Source of the DNA: Myxococcus xanthus
Lineage (GTDB): Bacteria > Myxococcota > Myxococcia > Myxococcales > Myxococcaceae
Length of the DNA stretch: 64,000 nucleotides
Reading direction: 5' to 3'
NCBI RefSeq assembly: GCF_013116825.1
Contig: NZ_JABFNS010000024.1
Span: 1 to 64,000, forward strand
In this document: piece by piece, positions 26,897 to 35,948 of the stretch
How positions within the stretch are numbered: position 1 is the first letter of the stretch
Layout of the letters: every line of letters starts with the position of its first letter
Program-made: the position numbers and the translations under genes
Notes under the pieces: generated by a model
The model's database searches: none
What the model was told of the DNA's origin: nothing
What the model saw: only the letters and a program-made list of their open reading frames with translations

Positions 26897-27568
26897 TCAC
26901 GGCCCCAGCCGCGCGCCGGCGACGGGGCAGTCGGCGACGAGCGCCTTCACCTCCGCGTCCCCACTCCGGGCGTTGCGCACCGCGCGGTCCAGGGACGTGC
27001 GGCACTGCCACGTCACCTCGCGCGTGCCGTGGCAGCAGTGCCAGCCTGTCAGCGTGCGGCCCAGGTACTGGAGCATCTCCGCCTTGGTGGGGGTGACGAG
27101 CAGCCACACCGCGCCCGCCAGCACCGCCAGCCAGGGCAGTTGGAGCGCCACGCCCTTGAGGCGAGGGCCCGCGCCGGGAGCAACGGGCTCCGCGTGGAGC
27201 CCGAGCAGCGCGTCCAGGGGACGGCGCAACAGCACCCCGTTCAGCAGCAGGTCCAGCGGCGTGGTGAAGGCGCGGGCCAGGCCGCGGAGCAACCCCGGCG
27301 TGTGCTCCGCGTGCACCAGCTTCACCCCGGCCACCTGCCTCCAGAAGGTCCGGCCCGTCAACCCGCCCACGGCGGACGCGGTGAGCCACGCCAGGGCCAT
27401 GGCCAGGGGCATCGATAGCGGGGTGCGGTCCTGCTCCAGCGCCCGTAACGCACCCCAGCCCACGAGGACGGACGTCCCCAGGTCCAGCACATCCGCCACC
27501 CACAGGTGCCACTGGTACCGCGCCTGCGTGGTCACCTGGTCCGTCTCAAACAACGACCCGTTGCTCAT
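26897..27568 (-). CDS. RDD family membrane protein
   Basis: 223 residues from the ATG at 27568 with GAGGG upstream. The first helices carry the family's polar signature: Arg/Asp in 'ARYQWHLWVADVLDLGTSVLVG'-type sequence (ARYQWHLW, ADVLDLGT) and 'GLTGRTFWRQVAGVKLV'. Three transmembrane segments lie near 22-42, 58-78 and 140-165. The C-terminal soluble tail has four cysteines (WHCCHGT, WQCRTS, ADCPV). RDD proteins have been linked to ion or osmolyte transport, but the function is unclear. The cysteine-rich tail is unusual for the family. Confidence 0.65.
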   Translation of the reverse strand: MSNGSLFETDQVTTQARYQWHLWVADVLDLGTSVLVGWGALRALEQDRTPLSMPLAMALAWLTASAVGGLTGRTFWRQVAGVKLVHAEHTPGLLRGLARAFTTPLDLLLNGVLLRRPLDALLGLHAEPVAPGAGPRLKGVALQLPWLAVLAGAVWLLVTPTKAEMLQYLGRTLTGWHCCHGTREVTWQCRTSLDRAVRNARSGDAEVKALVADCPVAGARLGP

Positions 27569-27978
27569 CCACCCTCTTTTCGGCGCGCGGAGCATAGACC
27601 GGACGGGAGGACGTGCGCCTCATGGCTCCACTGGGTTCGACCGGAGGACACCCGGGGTGTCGCATTCCCGCAGTGGCGCGGTGGGGGCGCGGCTCGCATC
27701 TTCACCCCTGCGCGACGCGTCGGAGGCCTCCGCCACCACCGGGGCCTCCTCGCCGGGCGCGCAATGGCCAAGGCCATGACGGAGTCGGGGGTGCGGTTCC
27801 CGGCTCCACAGGTGGTGGCGGCGCGGCGGCAGCGGCGGGGGGAAGTCGGTGGGGCTGTACAGGGGGAGGAGGCCGGTCCCTCGCCGCTGCCGCCAAGACC
27901 GTTCACTGAACGTTCCATCTTCGGTGAATTTGGCGGCGTGTGGCCTCTGGGCCGTTTCTGCTGGACACTGCGGGCGAC
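27569..27978. other. Divergent intergenic region
   Basis: 410 bases between the RDD gene and the hybrid kinase gene. No gene is supported; the sequence is GC-rich with simple runs around 27820-27870. It should contain the promoters of both neighbours. Confidence 0.4.
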
Positions 27979-30900
27979 ATGCGCACTCCGGGGCAGCGAG
28001 CCCGCGCTCTCGGGCGGGGGTTCATCGGGTGGTTCTTCTTCGTGGGGCTCGTCCTGGCAACGCCGGGCATGGCCCTGGACCCCCAGCGTCGTGTCTCGCA
28101 GTACAGCCAGGACATGTGGCGCAGCGACGACGGGCTGCCGCAGAACAGCCTGCTGTCCATGGTGCAGACGCGCGACGGCTACCTCTGGCTGGGCACGTGG
28201 GAGGGGCTGGCCCGCTTCGACGGCGCGCGCTTCACCGTGTTCGACAAGCGCAACGCGCCGGAGCTGCGCAACCACACCATCAAGGCGCTCGCGGAGGATG
28301 CGTCGGGCACGCTGTGGGTGGGCACGGGCCAGGGGCTGGTGGCGTACCGCAAGGGCCACTTCGAGCGCGCGCCGGGCGCCACCGCGCCGCTGGATTCCGC
28401 GCGGGTGGAGACGCTGGTGGCGGTGGATGGCGTGCTCTGGGTGGGGACGACGACGGGCCTCTGGCAGGTGCTGCTGGGCGAGGGCGTGGCGCGGCAGTAC
28501 ACGGTGGCGGATGGCCTGCCTGCCTCTCACATCACGGCGCTGACGCCCGGCGAGGGCACGTCGCTCTGGGTGGGCACGCCGGAGGGGCTGGCCCGGTGGG
28601 TGGATGGGCGCGTGGAGCCGGCGCCGTTCCCCTTCCCCGGGCCGGAGCCCCGGCCCTATGTCATGGCGCTGCGTCGCGATGCGACGGGCGTGCTCTGGCT
28701 GGGGACGAAAGCGGGCCTCTATTCGTGGAATGGCGTGGTGGCTCAGCGCTTCACGACCGACGATGGCCTGCCGTCCCTGTCCGTCAACGCGCTGTACGCC
28801 GACGGTGACGGCAACCTCTGGGTGGGCACGCATCGCGGCGGCCTGACGCGGCACAACACGAAGGGCTTCAGCGAGCCGGTGCCCGGCATGGAGTGGATGG
28901 CGGAGTCCGCGGTGCTGTCGCTGCTGGAGGACCGGGACGGCCACCTCTGGGTGGGCACCTATTCGGGCCTGATGCGCCTGCGTGACGGTCCCTTCGCCAC
29001 ATATGGCATCCCCGAGGGGCTGGCCGACGAGACGGTCAGCGCCGTGCTGGAGGACCGCCGCGGCACGCTGTGGGTGGGGACCACCAGCGGCCTGTTCCGG
29101 TACGAGAACCACACGTTCCACCACGTGGGCACCGAGCAGGGCCTGCCGGAGAGCGTCATCCCCGCGATGCACGAGGCGCATGACGGGACGCTGTGGGTGG
29201 GCACCCTCACCGGTGCATACCGGTATGACGGCCAGCGCTTCACCCGGGTGTCGCGCGCGCAGGGGCTGCCGCACGACGTGGTGACGGCCATCCTGGTCGA
29301 CTCGCGGGGGGACACGTGGCTGGGCACGCAGGCGGGCCTGGCGCGGATGCATGGCGGCGGCGTGACGGTGTATGGCCCGAAGCAGGGCTTCACCAACCCC
29401 ATCATCGTCATGGTGGAGGACTCGCGCGGCCGGGTGTGGTTCGGCTCGGACACGGGGCTGGTGCGCTGGGACGGCGAGCAGAAGGGCTTCCAGCGCTTCA
29501 CGCAGCAGGACGGGTTGCCGGGCGACCTGGTGCTGGCGCTGCACGCGGACCCTGACGGTACGGTGTGGGTGGGCACGGAGACGGGGCTGGGCCGGTGGCG
29601 CGAGGACACCTGGGCGCGCTTCACCGTCGCGCAGGGCCTGTACGACGACGCGGTGTTCAGCCTGGTGCCGGACGGGGACGGCTCGCTGTGGATGAGCAGC
29701 AACAAGGGCGTGTCCCGCGTGTCCCGGCGCGACCTGGAGGACGTGGCGGCTGGTGTGCGTCCGCGGTTGACGACGATGGACTTCGACACGCGCGACGGCA
29801 TGCGCAGCGCGGAGTGCAACGGCAACACGCAGCCGTCGGCGTGGCGGGGGGAGGACGGGCGGCTGTGGTTCACCAACCTGCGCGGCGCCATCGTGGTGGA
29901 CCCGGTGCGGGTGCGCGAGAGCCGGCAGCCGCCCGAGGTGCGGATTGAAGAGGTGCGTGTCCAGGGCACGCCGGTGCCGATGGAGGGGCCGGTGGAGCTG
30001 GAGCCCGGGGCCTCGCGGCTGGAGATTCGCTTCACGGCCTTCACGCCGGTGGACGCGGCGCGGCTGCCCTTCCGCTACCGGCTGGCGGGCCATGACGACA
30101 CCTGGGTGCACGCGGAGTCGCGGCGGGCCCTGTACAACGGCCTGCGGCCAGGCAGCTACCGCTTCGAGGTCCAGGCGAAGGGCCGGGGCGGCGGGTGGAC
30201 CGAGCCGGTGTCCCTGGACGTCGTGTTGGAGCCGAAGCTGTGGCAGCGCACGGGCTTCTGGCTGCTGTGCGTGCTGGGCGTGGGGATTCTGGGCGTCAGC
30301 GTGTACCTGCTGCGCGTGGGGCAGTTGAAGGACCGCGAGCGGTGGCTGGCGGAGCGCGTGAAGGACCGCACGCAGGCGCTGGCGCGGGCCAACGCGGAGC
30401 TGGAGGCGAACATGCGCACGCTCCGGCAGGCGCAGGCGCAGCTCGTGCAGACGGGGCGGCTGGCGGCGGTGGGACAGCTCGCGGCGGGCGTGGGGCACGA
30501 AATCAACAACCCGCTGGCGTACATCGTGTCGAACCTGGAGCACGCCAGCGAGGAGGCGGACGCGCTCGCGCGGGAGTTGGACGGGACGCGCGACGTGGGC
30601 GCTCGCTTGAAGGATGTGAACCAGGCGCTGCGTGACGCGCTGCTGGGCGCGGACCGCGTGCGGCGCATCGTCCAGGACTTGAAGATGTTCTCCCGGCCGG
30701 ATGACGAGAAGCAGGGGCCGGTGGAGCTGCACGCGGTGCTCGACTCGGCGGTGAAGATCGCCATGGGCGAGCTGCGCCCGCGCGCGAAGCTGGTGCGCGA
30801 CTACGGCGACGTGCCGTGCGTGGAGGGCAACGAGGCGCGCCTGGCACAGGTGTTCCTCAACCTGCTCATCAACGCGGCGCAGGCGCTGCCGGAGGGACAG

Positions 30901-32076
30901 GCGGAGTCGAACGAGGTGCGGCTCGTCACGCGCAGGGGCCCGGATGGGCGGGTGGTGACGGAGGTGCGCGACACGGGCAGCGGGATTTCGCCGGAGCTGC
31001 TCGGCCGCATCTTCGACCCCTTCTACACGACGAAGCCGGTGGGCGTGGGCACGGGGCTGGGGTTGTCGCTGTGCCACGCCTACCTGACGGCCATGGGCGG
31101 CACCATCGTCGTGGACAGCGAGGCCGGGCGGGGCTCGGTGTTCCGCGTGACGCTGAGGGCGGCGGAGGCGCAGCGGGTTGGCGGGGACGGCGCCTCGGTG
31201 GCGCCTCCCGCGACGTCGGAGCGAGGCGTGCCGGGGGCCGCGGTGTCTGTGACTCCAGCATCTGCGGGACACATCGCAACGGCGCCTGACGTGTCTGCCG
31301 AGCACGGCGAGGCGGCGAGCGACGCCACCACGCTGCGCCCGCGTGGCGAGTCAGCCCCGCGTGCCGAACTGGACTCGACGCCGCGTGCCGCTGCTCCGGA
31401 GCGGGCGCAAGACGCTGGAGGGGGCATCGCTCCTCCACAGGCGAAGTCCACGGACGGCCGGGCAGCGGATTCCGACGCCCGGGCGGCGAGCCAGGAGCGT
31501 GGAGGGCGGACGGCCGCGCAGGACGCCAGTGTCACATCCGGCATGTCGCGGTCATCGGATGCGGGCACCGTGGGCTCGCACCTGGGGGAACCGTCGTCCG
31601 CCCACGCGAGCGCGGAGGAGGCACCTCCAGGCGGCATGGGCGAAGATGGACGGTCCTCCGTTACCGAGGCGGCGACGCGAGGCCGCGTGCTGGTGGTGGA
31701 CGACGATGCCCTGGTGAGTGGCGCCATCCGCCGCACCCTCGCGCGAGAGAACGACGTGGACGTGTTGGTGAGCGCGCGGCGAGCCCTGGAGAAACTGACC
31801 GGGACAGAGGCCCGTTACGACGTGGTGCTCTGCGACCTGATGATGCCGGAGATGACCGGGATGGACCTGTACGACGCGCTCGCGCAGGTGGACTCGCGAG
31901 CGGCGGAGCGCATCGTGTTCATCACCGGCGGCGCCTTCACGGCCACCGCGCGGACGTTCCTGGAGCGTGTGGGCAATCCGCGCGTGGAGAAGCCCTTCGA
32001 CCCGGAAGCCTTGCGTCAGCTCGTCCGGTCGGAAGTGGCGCGTGCTCGCCGGGAGGCGTCGGGCCGGGCGGCATAG
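27979..32076 (+). CDS. Hybrid two-component sensor kinase with propeller sensor and C-terminal receiver
   Basis: 1365 residues from the ATG at 27979. A signal-anchor is near residues 14-35. About fourteen Reg_prop ('W.GT..GL.R') blades cover residues 40-610, forming two seven-bladed propellers. A Y_Y_Y domain follows ('FRYRLAGHDDTWVHAE') and a transmembrane helix at about 758-778. The HisKA domain has His840 in 'AAGVGHEINNPLAY'. The HATPase domain has 'NLLINAAQAL', 'VRDTGSGI' and 'GTGLGLSLCHAYL'. A linker of about 170 residues, rich in Ala, Pro, Ser and Glu, then leads to a receiver with phosphoacceptor Asp1286 in 'VVLCDLMMPEM'. The sensor layout is that of polysaccharide-sensing hybrid systems, but there is no DNA-binding domain, so output must pass to another protein. 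No response-regulator gene is adjacent. Confidence 0.9.
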   Translation: MRTPGQRARALGRGFIGWFFFVGLVLATPGMALDPQRRVSQYSQDMWRSDDGLPQNSLLSMVQTRDGYLWLGTWEGLARFDGARFTVFDKRNAPELRNHTIKALAEDASGTLWVGTGQGLVAYRKGHFERAPGATAPLDSARVETLVAVDGVLWVGTTTGLWQVLLGEGVARQYTVADGLPASHITALTPGEGTSLWVGTPEGLARWVDGRVEPAPFPFPGPEPRPYVMALRRDATGVLWLGTKAGLYSWNGVVAQRFTTDDGLPSLSVNALYADGDGNLWVGTHRGGLTRHNTKGFSEPVPGMEWMAESAVLSLLEDRDGHLWVGTYSGLMRLRDGPFATYGIPEGLADETVSAVLEDRRGTLWVGTTSGLFRYENHTFHHVGTEQGLPESVIPAMHEAHDGTLWVGTLTGAYRYDGQRFTRVSRAQGLPHDVVTAILVDSRGDTWLGTQAGLARMHGGGVTVYGPKQGFTNPIIVMVEDSRGRVWFGSDTGLVRWDGEQKGFQRFTQQDGLPGDLVLALHADPDGTVWVGTETGLGRWREDTWARFTVAQGLYDDAVFSLVPDGDGSLWMSSNKGVSRVSRRDLEDVAAGVRPRLTTMDFDTRDGMRSAECNGNTQPSAWRGEDGRLWFTNLRGAIVVDPVRVRESRQPPEVRIEEVRVQGTPVPMEGPVELEPGASRLEIRFTAFTPVDAARLPFRYRLAGHDDTWVHAESRRALYNGLRPGSYRFEVQAKGRGGGWTEPVSLDVVLEPKLWQRTGFWLLCVLGVGILGVSVYLLRVGQLKDRERWLAERVKDRTQALARANAELEANMRTLRQAQAQLVQTGRLAAVGQLAAGVGHEINNPLAYIVSNLEHASEEADALARELDGTRDVGARLKDVNQALRDALLGADRVRRIVQDLKMFSRPDDEKQGPVELHAVLDSAVKIAMGELRPRAKLVRDYGDVPCVEGNEARLAQVFLNLLINAAQALPEGQAESNEVRLVTRRGPDGRVVTEVRDTGSGISPELLGRIFDPFYTTKPVGVGTGLGLSLCHAYLTAMGGTIVVDSEAGRGSVFRVTLRAAEAQRVGGDGASVAPPATSERGVPGAAVSVTPASAGHIATAPDVSAEHGEAASDATTLRPRGESAPRAELDSTPRAAAPERAQDAGGGIAPPQAKSTDGRAADSDARAASQERGGRTAAQDASVTSGMSRSSDAGTVGSHLGEPSSAHASAEEAPPGGMGEDGRSSVTEAATRGRVLVVDDDALVSGAIRRTLARENDVDVLVSARRALEKLTGTEARYDVVLCDLMMPEMTGMDLYDALAQVDSRAAERIVFITGGAFTATARTFLERVGNPRVEKPFDPEALRQLVRSEVARARREASGRAA

Positions 32077-32093
32077 CTCCCGGCCCGGCCGTG

Positions 32094-33065
32094 TCAGAGG
32101 TCCAGCACCAGCCGCTTGGAGCGCGCGCGTGACACGCAGACGAGCATGCGCTGGTCACCCGCGGGCTCCGTCTGGAAGAAGGTGTCGCGGTGGTCGGGCT
32201 GGCCATCGCAGACCCGCGTGACGCAGGTGCCGCACGTCCCGGCCTCGCAGTCACTGGGGATGCGCACCCCGTTGCGGCGCAGCACGTTGAGCACCGACTG
32301 GCCCACGGGCACCTGCAGCACCTGGCCCGTGCTACGGATGGTCACCTCGAAACTCCGCTCCTCCCGGCCCGTGGCGGCGCTGGTGCCTTCGGCGGTGAAG
32401 GACTCGAAGTGCACCTTCTCCCAAGGCCAGCGGTGCAGGGTGGCCGCGTCGCGCACGGCTTTCATCAGCCCCGTGGGACCGCAACAGTACAGCCGGGCCC
32501 CTGGCAGCCGCGTGGCCAGCAGTCCCTTCACGTCCAGGCCCCGGACCGGGTCCCCTCCGTCGAAGGAGAAGCGCACGCGTTCGGCGAAGGGCGCCTGGGA
32601 GAGCAGCTCGTGGAAGGCGGCGCGGCCGGGCGCGCGCGCGCAGTAGTGCAGCGTGTAGTCCGCGCCGGTGCGCTGGAGCACGCGCGCCATGGACAGCATG
32701 GGGGTGATGCCGATGCCTCCCGCCACCAGCACGTAGCTTCGCGCGAACAGCAGGGGGAAGTTGTTGCGAGGCGGTTTCACCTCCAGCACGTCCCCCTCGT
32801 GTACCCGTTCGTGCATGGCGTTCGAGCCCCCGCGGCCCTTGGCGTCGCGGGCCACGGCGATGACGTAGCGGTGGGTCTCCTCCGGGTCGTTGCAGAGTGA
32901 ATACGCGCGCAGGAAGTCGCCCGGACCCGGGACGCGGACCTCCAGGTGGGCGCCGGCCTCGAAGGGGGGCAGGGTGCCTCCCTCCGTCGCGACCAGCTCG
33001 TACGACAGGATGTCCTCGGCCTCGCGAGTCACGCGCGCGACCCGGACGCGCAGGATGTCATTCAT
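32094..33065 (-). CDS. Phthalate-dioxygenase-reductase-type oxidoreductase (flavin + [2Fe-2S])
   Basis: 323 residues from the ATG at 33065. Domain order is typical: an FMN/FAD-binding barrel with 'LRAYSLCNDP' (RxYS motif), an NAD(P)-binding domain with 'VLVAGGIGITPMLSMA' and 'YCCGPTGLM', and a C-terminal plant-type ferredoxin domain with 'CEAGTCGTCVTRVCDG' and a fourth Cys in 'MLVCVS'. This is the VanB/PdR class, which passes electrons from NAD(P)H to a Rieske oxygenase or P450. No oxygenase gene is nearby, so the acceptor is unknown. It diverges from the hemerythrin gene and ends 17 bases from the hybrid kinase. Confidence 0.85.
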   Translation of the reverse strand: MNDILRVRVARVTREAEDILSYELVATEGGTLPPFEAGAHLEVRVPGPGDFLRAYSLCNDPEETHRYVIAVARDAKGRGGSNAMHERVHEGDVLEVKPPRNNFPLLFARSYVLVAGGIGITPMLSMARVLQRTGADYTLHYCARAPGRAAFHELLSQAPFAERVRFSFDGGDPVRGLDVKGLLATRLPGARLYCCGPTGLMKAVRDAATLHRWPWEKVHFESFTAEGTSAATGREERSFEVTIRSTGQVLQVPVGQSVLNVLRRNGVRIPSDCEAGTCGTCVTRVCDGQPDHRDTFFQTEPAGDQRMLVCVSRARSKRLVLDL

Positions 33066-33124
33066 CACGGTGCTCTCCCTTCCCCAGTCCCACCAGCGGC
33101 GCACCCCATCCTCCCGAGGTACGG

Positions 33125-33140
33125 TGGCACGGACATTGGC
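33125..33140 (+). promoter_or_regulatory. Possible sigma-54 promoter before the hemerythrin gene
   Basis: TGGCACG-GACA-TTGGC matches the -24/-12 consensus TGGCACG-N4-TTGC except for one base in the -12 element. It is about 205 bases upstream of the hemerythrin start, leaving a leader of roughly 190 bases. This is a match by eye only. Confidence 0.3.
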
Positions 33141-33344
33141 CCGCGAAACGCCCACGGGTGATTGCCCGGGAGTCTCGGCGCCCGTCGCATCCTCAGCGGC
33201 GTGGCGGGTTGCCCGTTGAGCGGCCGTGCGGCCAGGCCGTCTGTGCGCCGCCCGCGCATCCACGCGGCGTCATCCACACCATCCACGACATGCCGCGCTG
33301 CGCCAGGAAGCCAGCGGCCAACGAACGCTCAGGGAGGTGAGACC

Positions 33345-33980
33345 ATGGATGCCATCGCGCTGCTGAAGGCGGACCACAAGACGGTGGAGCAGCTGTTCCG
33401 GAAGTTCGAGAAGGCGGGCCCCAATGCGCACAAGTTGAAGCGTCGGCTGGTGGACCAGATGGTCACCGAGCTGTCCGTGCACGCCGTCATCGAGGAGCAG
33501 GTGTTCTACCCCGCGGTTCGTTCACGCTCGGAGGCGTTGGGGCCGGACGTGCTGCGCTCGCTGGAGGAGCACCACGTGGTGAAGTGGTTGCTGGCGGAGC
33601 TGGACGGAATGTCTCCGGAAGCGGAGCGTTTCGACGCGAAGGTGCAGGTGTTGATGGAGAACGTGCGCGCGCACATCCTGCAGGAGGAGAGCGCGCTCTT
33701 CCCGGCGCTGAAGAAGGTCTTCCGTCCTCAGGAACTTCGGACGATGGGCGACGTGCTGGAGATGTCGCGGAAGACCGCGCCCACGCGGCCGCACCCGATG
33801 GCGCCGGACACGCCGCCCGGCAACCTGGTCGTGGGCGCGGTGTCGGCGGTGATGGACATGGGCCGGGACGCGCTGAGGGCCGCGCGGCGCAAGGCCACCA
33901 CGAAGGTGCGCTCGGTGGCGAGCCGGAGCCCCGGACAGGTGGTGCGGGAGATGACCGGCGCCGAAGCCGCCAGTCCGTGA
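33345..33980 (+). CDS. Hemerythrin HHE-domain protein
   Basis: 211 residues from the ATG at 33345 with an AGGGAGGTGA ribosome-binding site. The HHE domain covers about residues 1-135, with the iron ligands in 'LLKADHKTVEQLF' (His), 'HAVIEEQVFYPAV' (HxxxE), 'LEEHHVVKWLL' (HH) and 'HILQEESALFPAL' (HxxxE). Such proteins bind oxygen or NO or act as iron-stress sensors. The C-terminal 75 residues are basic and low in complexity ('RAARRKATTKVRSVAS') and may bind nucleic acid or membrane. Soluble; no signal peptide. Confidence 0.8.
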   Translation: MDAIALLKADHKTVEQLFRKFEKAGPNAHKLKRRLVDQMVTELSVHAVIEEQVFYPAVRSRSEALGPDVLRSLEEHHVVKWLLAELDGMSPEAERFDAKVQVLMENVRAHILQEESALFPALKKVFRPQELRTMGDVLEMSRKTAPTRPHPMAPDTPPGNLVVGAVSAVMDMGRDALRAARRKATTKVRSVASRSPGQVVREMTGAEAASP

Positions 33981-34149
33981 CATTCCGCCGGGACAGGATT
34001 CCGGGCCGTCCGGCGCTCTTTCTTCCAGGAGGGAGAAGGAGCGCCCCGGGTATGGGCACGAGGAATATGAATGTCACGCGTTGACGGCCGTTCCAAGGGG
34101 TAAGGACGTTGCAGTACGACCCGCAGCGGCCCATTCCTGAGGAGGCACC

Positions 34150-34896
34150 ATGTTCGCTCGACCTGTTCGACCCCTGTTGCTGACAGCGATGTTGCTCACT
34201 GGCCTGACGGCCTTCGCGCAGCCACAGCCCGTCTCCGCGCCGCGTGCGCAGGCCCCGGCGGGCATGCGGACGATTCGCGTGGAAGGCACCGGTGAGGTGA
34301 AGGCGCAGCCCGACGAGGCCTTCATCGATTTGGCGGTGGAGACGTTGGCGCCGAACGCGAAGGCGGCGGGCGAGCAGAACGCGAAGCGGATGGAGAAGGT
34401 GATTGCGGCGCTGACGTCCGCGGGCATCGCGCGGCGGGACATCCAGACGCGGAACTACTCGGTGTACCCGGAGTACGCGCCGCCGCTGCCGAACCAGACG
34501 GAGCCGAAGCTCAAGGGCTACCGGGTGAGCAACCTGGTGAGCATCCACGTGAAGGACCTGTCGCGGGTGGGGAACCTGCTGGACCAGGCCCTGGCGGCGG
34601 GCGCGAACCGGGTGGACTCGGTGCGCTTCGGGCTGAGCCGCCAGGAGGCGGTGCAGGGCGAGGCCCTGCGGCAGGCGGTGGCGCGGGCGCGCAAGTCGGC
34701 GGAGGTGCTGGCCGCGTCGCTGAACGTGAAGCTGGGCGCGGTGCTTGACGCGAGCACGGTGACGGAGCCGCCGCAGCTCTACCCGGCGCGCTTCGCGATG
34801 GCCGAGGCCGCGGATGCCCGCGCGATGGCGACGCCCATCCAGCCCGAAGAGCAGACGGTGCAGGCGAAGGTGACGCTCATCTTCGCCATCGAGTAG
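34150..34896 (+). CDS. SIMPL domain (DUF541) exported protein
   Basis: 248 residues with a signal peptide cut near 'LTAFAQPQ' and GAGGAGG upstream of the ATG. The SIMPL domain fills the protein: 'MRTIRVEGTGEVKAQPDEAF', 'RRDIQTRNYSVYPEY', 'YRVSNLVSIHVKDLSRVGNL', 'GANRVDSVRFGLSRQEA', 'ARARKSAEVLAASLNVKLG' and the closing 'KVTLIFAIE'. The family is periplasmic or outer-membrane associated with no settled activity. Its last 30 bases are repeated at 38581-38610, so the 3' end appears to have served as the attachment site of an integrated element that now starts immediately downstream. Confidence 0.85.
   Translation: MFARPVRPLLLTAMLLTGLTAFAQPQPVSAPRAQAPAGMRTIRVEGTGEVKAQPDEAFIDLAVETLAPNAKAAGEQNAKRMEKVIAALTSAGIARRDIQTRNYSVYPEYAPPLPNQTEPKLKGYRVSNLVSIHVKDLSRVGNLLDQALAAGANRVDSVRFGLSRQEAVQGEALRQAVARARKSAEVLAASLNVKLGAVLDASTVTEPPQLYPARFAMAEAADARAMATPIQPEEQTVQAKVTLIFAIE
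34867..34896 (+). repeat. Left attachment-site repeat (attL)
   Basis: Last 30 bases of the SIMPL gene including its stop codon. It matches 38581-38610 at 28 of 30 positions, with differences at 34873 and 34893. The identical core is CGCTCATCTTCGCCATCGA. Confidence 0.75.
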
Positions 34897-34922
34897 TCGC
34901 GGTCGTCAGCGGCCCAGCAACA

Positions 34923-35656
34923 TCAAAGGCGTGCTGGGGTGCTCCATTGCCGTGGTGCAGGCGTGGGCCCCCAGTGTGCCCCTTCGGTGGCGTGACCCGA
35001 AGCGGCCTGTTGGAAAGGGCTGGGCTGGTCGAGTTGCTGCACGGCGTTCTCGCGTGTCTCTGGGGAGAGGTGGGCGTACCGCATCGTCATGTCGATGGTG
35101 GCGTGGCCCATCAACTCCTGGATGACCGTCAAGGGGGCGCCGCGCATGGCGAGGTGGCTGCCATAGGTGTGACGCAGGTCGTGCCAGCTAATGTGGCCTT
35201 GCTCGCGGTGGATGGTTGCGCGCCGCAAGCAACGCTCGAGTGGGCGCCGCATCGCTCCTGCGCCAGCGCGAGCACCTGGTGGAGCACGCTGCGCGTGTTG
35301 TTGATGGACCTGAGACTCATGCGCGGCGGACCCGAAGATGTCGTGGACAGGCCCAGGTGCTCCAGACTCGCGCGCACCCCTCCCGCCTCCTTCACGTACG
35401 CCAGCACTCGCGACCTGCCTCCACGCCTCGCGCAGGAGAACACGTCGACGTCGCACGTCCTGCTGGCGTCCTTCTTGGTGCGAAGTCGCTGGCCTTGAAA
35501 GCAGCCCGAGCATGTCTCGCGTCCATCTCCCGATGCCGCTCGCATGCAGGCTCCGGCGCCCCCCGGGTTGGAGGGGGCCGCGCCGCACGTGAAGACCCGG
35601 CCGAGGTGCGGCCCTCGGAGCAGGTCCGAGGCGGGTCGGGGCGTGAACTCCTCCAC
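34923..35656 (-). pseudogene. Decayed tyrosine-recombinase (phage-type integrase)
   Basis: The C-terminal catalytic part is intact in one frame ending at 34923: 'HISWHDLRHTYGSHLAM' (H-x-x-R), 'LTVIQELMGHATIDMT' (GH) and 'MRYAHLSPETRENAVQQLD' with the nucleophile Tyr. The segment that fits the preceding SAM-like core-binding region ('SINNTRSVLHQVLALAQE') is in another frame, and the part carrying the first catalytic Arg and the Lys is missing between them. So there is an internal deletion plus frameshift; the N-terminus is poorly defined and may extend past 35656. It lies directly beside the left attachment repeat and probably once catalysed integration of this element. Confidence 0.7.
34967..34983. 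repeat. Left copy of 17-bp internal direct repeat (possible integrase arm site)
   Basis: GCCCCCAGTGTGCCCCT, identical to 38485-38501. It lies 70 bases inside the left attachment repeat, overlapping the 3' end of the integrase remnant. Confidence 0.5.
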
Positions 35657-35948
35657 GCCTCGTTGCCAGGCAGGGCACCGCGAACGCCGCCCTGGACCTA
35701 CGCCCTCTTCTGATTCGCGTCACTTGCCGACATCGGACACCCTTTCCATCCCATTTCGAGGGGACGGAATCGGGGCAAGCCCAGCTCACGCCGCGGACCC
35801 CGCTGAAGCAGGCAGGCCTGTGCGGTCCATCCCTCCTGCCTGCGTTTGTCATTGCCCCCCAACCCGGGAGCAGATGCAGCGTCTTGGGGCTCGCCCAAGC
35901 TTCCGGTCCGCCGTGAAGGGCATCACGCCTTGCCGGGAGGGGGAAGTC

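Noticed and set aside
27565-31305. A 1246-codon open frame on the minus strand
   Set aside because: It is antisense to the hybrid histidine kinase, whose motifs are unambiguous. The His/Arg/Gln-rich sequence has no domain.
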